From an uncultured Panacagrimonas sp. (GTDB lineage Bacteria; Pseudomonadota; Gammaproteobacteria; Nevskiales; Nevskiaceae), in NCBI GenBank assembly GCA_946481265.1, contig CAMLNE010000027.1, forward strand, positions 1-20,500: 20,500 nucleotides of DNA. Direction: 5' to 3'. Positions 15,960 through 20,500 of the stretch are shown piece by piece (position 1 is the first letter of the stretch; every line of letters begins with the position of its first letter). The notes beneath the pieces were generated by a model. The model saw only the letters and a list, made by a program, of their open reading frames with translations. It ran no database searches and had not been told where the DNA came from. The translations under genes were made by a program, and so were the position numbers.

Positions 15960-16181
15960 ATGATCGTCTGCATCTGCAAGGCCGTTTCCGACAAGCACAT
16001 CCGCCGCGCCGCGAGCGAGGGTGTGGTCCGGCTACGCGACCTGAGCCGCGAACTCGGCCTCGGCACCTGCTGCGGGAAGTGCGTTCCCGAGGCACGCGAG
16101 GTCCTGTCCCAGGCAGTCGGATCCCGCCCGATGGAACTGGGCGAACTGCTCTCGCCGTCGCTGCTGCAAGCCTCGGCCTGA
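15960..16181 (+). CDS. bfd: Bacterioferritin-associated ferredoxin
   Basis: Bfd is a small [2Fe-2S] protein that docks on bacterioferritin and passes electrons to release stored iron. The 73-residue product carries the four cluster cysteines C4 and C6 (MIVCICK) and C38 and C41 (TCCGKC) with the family spacing. No ribosome site is visible, and the predicted promoter leaves almost no leader. It lies 136 bp before bfr on the same strand and next to a Fur-like operator. This agrees with its role in iron-poor cells. Confidence 0.94.
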   Translation: MIVCICKAVSDKHIRRAASEGVVRLRDLSRELGLGTCCGKCVPEAREVLSQAVGSRPMELGELLSPSLLQASA

Positions 16182-16317
16182 GGGGCAAGCCCCAGCCGAT
16201 GCAGCTGAGAATCGCAAGCAAGAGCAGTTGAAAATCTTTCTTCTTCAGTAACTTAGATTGGACTTAAGCGCGGTTGGCGGCTAGACTCGCGGTCTACCCC
16301 CGGCCGGATGAGCTCCC
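16182..16317 (+). promoter_or_regulatory. bfd-bfr intergenic region, likely bfr promoter
   Basis: An AT-rich stretch (about 16225-16270) stands out in GC-rich DNA and probably holds a separate bfr promoter. TTGAAA at 16228-16233 is a -35 candidate; the possible -10 elements TAACTT and TTAGAT have poor spacing (15 and 19 bp). A GGGGC-AA-GCCCC hairpin overlaps the end of bfd but has no T run. Confidence 0.35.
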
Positions 16318-16803
16318 ATGCGCGGTGATGCCAAGGTCCTCGAGTACCTCAATCTCGCCCTCAAGAACGAACTCACCTCGATCAACCAGTACTTCCTGCA
16401 TGCTCGCATGCTGGACAACTGGGGCCTCAAGAAGCTCGGCAAGCTCGAGTACGAGGAATCGATCGACGAGATGAAGCATGCCGATTCGCTGGTGAAGCGG
16501 ATCCTGTTCCTGGAAGGCCTGCCCAACCTGCAGGACCTCGGCAAGCTCTACATCGGCGAGGACGTCAAGGAAGTCCTCGAGTGCGACCTCAAGCGGGAGA
16601 TGGAGGGCCACCCGCTGTACAAGGAGGCCATCGCCCACTGCGAGACGGTGCGCGACTACGTCACCCGCGAGCTGCTGGTGGACATCCAGGAGAGCGAGGA
16701 GGAACACATCGATTTCATCGAGGAACAGCTCGGCCTGATCGACCGGATGGGCTTGCAGAACTACGTGCAGACCGCGACCGGCGAGCTCGAGCCCGCGGGC
16801 TGA
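16318..16803 (+). CDS. bfr: Bacterioferritin
   Basis: Bfr forms a 24-subunit haem-containing shell that oxidises Fe(II) and stores it as mineral in the cytoplasm. The 161-residue protein keeps the full dinuclear ferroxidase site (E18, E51, H54, E94, E127, H130) and the haem-ligand methionine M52, numbered as in E. coli Bfr. The segments [15 protein letters not shown] and [16 protein letters not shown] are highly conserved. It follows bfd, its electron-donating partner, and is convergent with hemJ across a shared terminator. A GGA-containing weak ribosome site precedes the ATG. Confidence 0.96.
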   Translation: MRGDAKVLEYLNLALKNELTSINQYFLHARMLDNWGLKKLGKLEYEESIDEMKHADSLVKRILFLEGLPNLQDLGKLYIGEDVKEVLECDLKREMEGHPLYKEAIAHCETVRDYVTRELLVDIQESEEEHIDFIEEQLGLIDRMGLQNYVQTATGELEPAG

Positions 16804-16817
16804 CCGACAGCGGTCCC

Positions 16818-16860
16818 CGCACAGAAAGATGCCCCGCACTGCGGGGCATTTTTCTGTGCG
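16818..16860. terminator. Long bidirectional terminator between bfr and hemJ
   Basis: The two 20-bp arms (16818-16837 and 16841-16860) pair with a single G-T position around a 3-base ACT loop. The GC-rich inner stem (ATGCCCCGC/GCGGGGCAT) is flanked by A-rich and T-rich outer arms, so an RNA from either strand ends in a stem followed by U residues. It separates the convergent bfr and hemJ genes. Confidence 0.88.
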
Positions 16861-16870
16861 CAGAAGCGGC

Positions 16871-17287
16871 TCAGAACGGCTTGACCATCACCAGCACCAC
16901 CGTCGCGATCAGCACCACGGCGGGCACCTCGTTGGCCCAGCGCCAGAACAGCGCGGAACGCGTGTTGGTGCGCGCCGCGAAGCGGCGCAGGTTCACCTTC
17001 AACCAGCCGTGGTAGCCGGACAGGGCCACCACCAGCGCGAGCTTGGCGTGCAGCCAGCCCATCTTCAGGTACTCGGGGATCAGGGTGAGCATCCAGATGC
17101 CGAACGCCCAGGTGAGCACCATGCCGATGGTCGCCATGGCGTAGAGCTTGCGCTCCATCGTGCAGAAGCGCTGGTGTCCGGTCTCGTCGGCGGTCTCCAC
17201 GTGGTAGACGAACAGGCGCGGCAGGTAGAACAGGCCGGCGAACCAGGTGACCATGAAAATGACGTGGAAAGCCTTGATCCAGAGCAT
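16871..17287 (-). CDS. hemJ: Protoporphyrinogen IX oxidase HemJ
   Basis: HemJ oxidises protoporphyrinogen IX to protoporphyrin IX in the inner membrane, the penultimate step of haem synthesis. The 138-residue protein has four predicted transmembrane helices. It begins with the family signature LWIKAFHVIFMVTWFAGLFYLPRLFVYH (conserved His at position 8) and carries LHAKLALV...YHGWLK in the second half. The ATG lies at 17285-17287, 110 bp from the divergent argC. It sits next to bfd and bfr, whose products handle haem and iron. Older annotations call this family UPF0093 or CopD-like. Confidence 0.9.
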   Translation of the reverse strand: MLWIKAFHVIFMVTWFAGLFYLPRLFVYHVETADETGHQRFCTMERKLYAMATIGMVLTWAFGIWMLTLIPEYLKMGWLHAKLALVVALSGYHGWLKVNLRRFAARTNTRSALFWRWANEVPAVVLIATVVLVMVKPF

Positions 17288-17397
17288 TTCGGGAAGAGAG
17301 CGAAGGAGCCGGGCGCGGCATCGGGCCGGCGTGAAGGGCGTATTCTAGGCGTGCCGCGCAGGTCGCGGCCCCCACTTTCTCTTCCAGCAGCACTGAA

Positions 17398-18429
17398 ATG
17401 ATCAAGGTCGGTATCGTCGGCGGCACCGGTTACACCGGCGTCGAGCTCCTGCGTCTGCTTGCATTGCACAACGGTGTGCATATCGAGGTGCTGACCTCGC
17501 GCCAGGAGTCGGGCAAGCGGGCGGACGCGCTGTTTCCCCAACTGCGCGGCCACTGCGAGGCGGTGTTCGAATCGCCGGACATCGAGCGGCTGGCCACCTG
17601 CGAGGCGGTGTTCTTCGCCACGCCGCACGGCACCTGCATGCAGATGGCGCCACAGCTGATCGATCGCGGCGTGCGCATCATCGACCTGTCCGCCGACTTC
17701 CGGCTGAAGGATCGGGAAACCTTCCAGCGCTGGTACAAGCAGCCGCACACGGCGTTCGACCTGCTGCAGGAGGCCGTCTACGGCCTGCCCGAACTCGACC
17801 GCTTCGCCATCGCGCACGCGCGGCTGGTGGCGAATCCCGGCTGCTATCCGACCGCCGTGCAGCTCGCGCTGATGCCCTTGCTCGAGCTCGGCGCGATCCA
17901 GACCGACGGCATCATCGCGGACTGCAAATCCGGTGTGAGCGGCGCCGGGCGCGAGGCCAGGGTCGGTTCGCTGTTCTGCGAGGCTACCGACAGCCTCAAG
18001 GCCTACGGCGTGTCGGGGCACCGTCATCTGCCGGAGATCGAGCAGCAGCTCGCCGTCTTTGCCGGAGAGAACGTGCAGGTCACGTTCGTTCCACACCTGG
18101 TTCCGATGAGCCGCGGCATCTACGCCACGGTGTACGTGCGGCCGAAGGATCCGGACATGGATTTCCAGTCCAGCTTCGAGCTTCGCTACAAGGGCGAGCC
18201 GTTCGTGGACGTGATGCCGGCGGGCGAACTGCCGGAGACGCGCAGCGTGCGTGGCGGCAATGTCTGCCGGATCGCCCTGCAGCGGGCGCCGGATCGCCGG
18301 ACGCTGGTGATCCTGTCCGCCATCGACAACCTCGTGAAGGGGGCCTCGGGCCAGGCGCTGCAATGCTTCAACCTGATGTTCGGCTTCCCCGAGACACAGG
18401 GCCTCGACGCGCCGGCGCTGGCGCCCTGA
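17398..18429 (+). CDS. argC: N-acetyl-gamma-glutamyl-phosphate reductase
   Basis: ArgC reduces N-acetylglutamyl phosphate to the semialdehyde with NADPH in arginine synthesis. The 343-residue protein starts with the nucleotide-binding loop GGTGYTG (residues 8-14). The catalytic cysteine C149 sits in NPGCYPTA. The [10 protein letters not shown] and [10 protein letters not shown] segments are typical of the family. No other arginine gene is in the window, so argC is separate from its usual cluster or the cluster lies outside. A gene for a coiled-coil membrane protein follows after 12 bp. Confidence 0.96.
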   Translation: MIKVGIVGGTGYTGVELLRLLALHNGVHIEVLTSRQESGKRADALFPQLRGHCEAVFESPDIERLATCEAVFFATPHGTCMQMAPQLIDRGVRIIDLSADFRLKDRETFQRWYKQPHTAFDLLQEAVYGLPELDRFAIAHARLVANPGCYPTAVQLALMPLLELGAIQTDGIIADCKSGVSGAGREARVGSLFCEATDSLKAYGVSGHRHLPEIEQQLAVFAGENVQVTFVPHLVPMSRGIYATVYVRPKDPDMDFQSSFELRYKGEPFVDVMPAGELPETRSVRGGNVCRIALQRAPDRRTLVILSAIDNLVKGASGQALQCFNLMFGFPETQGLDAPALAP

Positions 18430-18441
18430 ACGGGCGAGCGC

Positions 18442-19215
18442 GTGCAGCATCGGATTGTCGTCCGGCGACGCCGCCGGCCCTGGGTCTGGGCGGTTGCGGC
18501 AGTGCTTGGGCTGGCGCTGCTGGCCGGCGCCGGGTACGCGGCCTGGCAGCTGTGGGGAGCGGATCGCGAGCCCTGGATCCTGCCCGGGCCCGGAGTTGAA
18601 TTCCGGGACTGGCGCGAGGAGCGCCGGCACCTCATCCGCGAGCTGGCCGCCGCGCGCAAGCAACTGGTCGAGCTCAAGGGCCGCGGTGCCTTCGAGAAGC
18701 AGTCCTGCCAGATCGACGCCCAGGCCTGCGAGGCGCTGCGCGGCAGCATGGCCGGGCTCGAGGCGGAGGTGGCGGAGTTGCGCGAGCAGGTCGCCTTCTA
18801 CCGCAACGTCTCCGCGCCCGAACAGGAGGTGCGCGCCGGCGTGCGCGTGATGCGCCTGCTGCTGCGGCCGGGATCGGGCCCGCGGAACTGGGCGTACGAG
18901 CTGGTGCTGGTGCAGCCGACGCGACGCAACCGCACCGTCAGCGGCCGCTACGACCTGCGCCTCACGGGCATGACCGGCAGGCAGGTCAAGACCCTGGGCC
19001 TGGACCAGCTCGAGCCCGCTGCCCCGGCCGAGCGCAGCTTCTCCTTCCGCTCGTTCGAGGCGTTCAGCGGAGAGCTGGATCTGCCGGCAGGATTCCTGCC
19101 GTCGCGCCTTGCGGTTACGCTGCGGGTACAGGACGGCAAGGGCGAGACGGTCGAGGTGGAGGAAAGCTTCGACTGGGCACGCCTCGCCGCGGGCCCATCA
19201 GGGAGTCGGGAATGA
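18442..19215 (+). CDS. DUF6776-like inner-membrane coiled-coil protein
   Basis: This protein of 257 residues has a basic N-terminus (RRRRRPW) and one transmembrane helix (VWAVAAVLGLALLAGAGYAAW, about residues 14-34). A coiled coil spans about 55-125 and a beta-rich C-terminal part is exposed to the periplasm. Proteins of this shape next to bactofilin genes in gammaproteobacteria are annotated DUF6776; I assign it on shape and context. The GTG start follows argC by 12 bp and the end overlaps the bactofilin ATG by 4 bp, suggesting coupled translation. It may anchor or position the bactofilin; that is inference. Confidence 0.8.
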   Translation: MQHRIVVRRRRRPWVWAVAAVLGLALLAGAGYAAWQLWGADREPWILPGPGVEFRDWREERRHLIRELAAARKQLVELKGRGAFEKQSCQIDAQACEALRGSMAGLEAEVAELREQVAFYRNVSAPEQEVRAGVRVMRLLLRPGSGPRNWAYELVLVQPTRRNRTVSGRYDLRLTGMTGRQVKTLGLDQLEPAAPAERSFSFRSFEAFSGELDLPAGFLPSRLAVTLRVQDGKGETVEVEESFDWARLAAGPSGSRE

Positions 19216-19685
19216 GCCTTTTCGGAAAGGATGGCGGCGGGAAGCCGCGCAAGCGCAAGCCGGGGATGGTGGACACGCTGGTCGGCAGCAACACCGAGAT
19301 CCGCGGCGACGTGCTGTTCACCGGCGGCCTGCACGTGGACGGACGCATCAAGGGCAAGGTGCTTGCCACTCCCGGCGATCCGGCCACGCTCTCGGTGAGC
19401 GAGGGCGGCGCCATTGAAGGCGACGTGAGCGTCCCCATACTCACCGTCAACGGACAGGTCTCCGGCAACATCTACGCGAGCGAAAAGATGACGCTGGCGT
19501 CGAACGCCCGGGTCACCGGCAATGTCTACTATCACCGCCTCGAGGTGCAGGCGGGCGCCGAGGTCAACGGGCAGATGGTGTTCGACCCGCAGGGCGATCG
19601 CGTGCCGGCCTCGATGAACGAGACGCGCGAGGATGTGGCAGTGGGCGACGTGCGTGATCTGCGCCGTCCCAAGATCGCCTCCTGA
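19212..19685 (+). CDS. Bactofilin (polymer-forming cytoskeletal protein)
   Basis: Bactofilins polymerise without nucleotide and act as scaffolds for cell-wall enzymes. The 157-residue protein has a basic N-terminal tail. Its central beta-helix (about residues 20-125) shows the repeating short-strand pattern, as in TEIRGDVLFTGGLHVDGRIKGKV, AIEGDVSVPILTVNGQVSGN and ARVTGNVYYHRLEVQAGAEVNGQM. The C-terminal tail is disordered. Its ATG overlaps the preceding membrane-protein gene by 4 bp. The linkage to a PBP1C-like gene downstream fits a cell-wall role. Confidence 0.92.
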   Translation: MSLFGKDGGGKPRKRKPGMVDTLVGSNTEIRGDVLFTGGLHVDGRIKGKVLATPGDPATLSVSEGGAIEGDVSVPILTVNGQVSGNIYASEKMTLASNARVTGNVYYHRLEVQAGAEVNGQMVFDPQGDRVPASMNETREDVAVGDVRDLRRPKIAS

Positions 19686-19715
19686 AGAGGCGGTGAAAGG
19701 ATAGAGAGGGCTGAG

Positions 19716-20066
19716 ATGGAAACCGACGTGCTGGCAGAGGTTCCCCTGGTATTCACCGACTCGGCAGCGCGCAAGGTGCGCGAACTGCTGGACGAGGAAG
19801 ACAATCCGCGGCAGGTGCTGCGCGTGTTCATCACCGGCGGCGGCTGCTCGGGATTCCAGTACGGCTTCAAGTTCGACGAACAGGCCGAGGACGACGACCT
19901 GCAGGTCGAGAACCACGGCGTGCGGCTGGTGGTGGACCCGATGAGCATGCAATACCTCACGGGTGCGGAGATCGACTACAAGGAAAGCGTCGAGGGCGCG
20001 CAGTTCGTCATCCGCAATCCCAACGCCGGCACCACCTGCGGCTGCGGCTCCTCGTTCTCCGTCTGA
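19716..20066 (+). CDS. erpA: Iron-sulfur cluster insertion protein ErpA
   Basis: ErpA is an A-type carrier that delivers [Fe-S] clusters to target proteins. The 116-residue product has the three ligand cysteines C44 ([11 protein letters not shown]) and C108 and C110 ([11 protein letters not shown]). The N-terminal [20 protein letters not shown] is typical of ErpA rather than IscA. A GAGAGG ribosome site precedes the ATG. It follows the bactofilin by 30 bp on the same strand and probably shares its transcript. Confidence 0.95.
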   Translation: METDVLAEVPLVFTDSAARKVRELLDEEDNPRQVLRVFITGGGCSGFQYGFKFDEQAEDDDLQVENHGVRLVVDPMSMQYLTGAEIDYKESVEGAQFVIRNPNAGTTCGCGSSFSV

Positions 20067-20067
20067 G

Positions 20068-20500
20068 CTGAGCCTCGATCCGCGGCTGCGAGGGATCATT
20101 GGCGTCGCGCTGATCGCGACGCTCGCGCTGTCCAGCATCCGTTTCTGGCCCCGGGATCCGCTGGCAGCGTCCATCGCGCAGTCCCAGGCGGTCTTCGATG
20201 CGCGGGGCCGCCTGCTGCGCCTGACCCTGGCGCGCGATCAGCAATACCGCCTGTGGACGCCGCTCGAGGACGTCTCGCCGGTACTCGTAGAGGCTCTGCT
20301 GCTGCACGAGGACCGCGGGTTCTGGCGGCATCCGGGCGTGGACCTCGCCGCCCTGCTGCGCGCCAGCTGGGCGCTGGCCAGTGGCGGGCCGCGACAGGGC
20401 GGCTCGACCCTGAGCATGCAGCTTGCGCGCCTCTACTACCGGCTCGATACCGGCACGATCCCGGGCAAGCTCGAACAGATGGGGCGCGCGCTGTGGCTGG
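20068..20500 (+). CDS. pbpC: Penicillin-binding protein 1C-like glycosyltransferase, N-terminal part (cut by window edge)
   Basis: The frame encodes a transmembrane segment (GIIGVALIATLALSS) followed by a GT51 peptidoglycan glycosyltransferase domain. The motifs LLLHEDRGFWRHPGVD (catalytic Glu) and RQGGSTLSMQLARLYY are clear. The wording VFDARGRLLRLTLARDQQYRLW before them is typical of PBP1C. The start is a problem: no ATG, GTG or TTG lies in this frame between the erpA stop and the membrane segment. CTG at 20068 would give a sensible short cytoplasmic tail. GTG at 19963 would overlap erpA by 104 bp. Coordinates assume the CTG. The gene continues beyond the window. Confidence 0.85.
   Translation, partial: MSLDPRLRGIIGVALIATLALSSIRFWPRDPLAASIAQSQAVFDARGRLLRLTLARDQQYRLWTPLEDVSPVLVEALLLHEDRGFWRHPGVDLAALLRASWALASGGPRQGGSTLSMQLARLYYRLDTGTIPGKLEQMGRALWL

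Overview
The window looks like a chromosomal segment of a GC-rich, aerobic gammaproteobacterium. The block hemJ / argC / DUF6776-type membrane protein / bactofilin / erpA / pbpC-like, next to bfd and bfr, resembles Lysobacterales (Xanthomonadales) and relatives. That placement rests on gene content and order recalled from memory, not on a search. No tRNA, rRNA, insertion sequence, phage gene or CRISPR array is visible. Coding density is high and base composition looks even throughout.

Region 1 (1-5230) reads as a small catabolic regulon. A metallo-beta-lactamase-fold hydrolase (minus, cut by the left edge) and an acyl-CoA synthetase (plus, 754) diverge from a 220-bp control region. A 4-bp-overlapping or near-abutting gene after the synthetase encodes a Baeyer-Villiger monooxygenase with a long N-terminal extension. 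A TetR-family repressor lies convergent to it. Near-identical palindromes of the type CTAC-N6-GTAG sit directly after the -10 elements of both divergent promoters and of the tetR promoter. This suggests that one regulator controls a path of ketone to ester or lactone, to acid, to acyl-CoA.

Region 2 (5266-9850) holds a two-gene minus-strand operon of a RimK-like ATP-grasp ligase and a GNAT acetyltransferase, a secreted FecR-like/SPOR protein, and a HAD-IB phosphatase.

Region 3 (9953-12784) is a tight plus-strand operon: rppH, a DUF2799 lipoprotein, the PKHD-type hydroxylase piuC, and an FMN-dependent alpha-hydroxy-acid oxidase.

Region 4 (12854-17287) is an iron module. A Fiu-like TonB-dependent catecholate receptor and a possible small membrane protein run leftward, and bfd and bfr run rightward. 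Two Fur-box-like palindromes lie between the two directions, and one overlaps a bfd promoter that would leave almost no 5' leader. HemJ (haem synthesis) converges on bfr across a long bidirectional terminator.

Region 5 (17398-20500) runs rightward: argC, a DUF6776-like coiled-coil membrane protein, a bactofilin, erpA, and the start of a penicillin-binding protein 1C-like glycosyltransferase that has no ordinary start codon after erpA.

Most of the window is recognisable core or accessory metabolism. The best candidates for something not yet described are the three-site TetR regulon and the ATP-grasp/GNAT pair.
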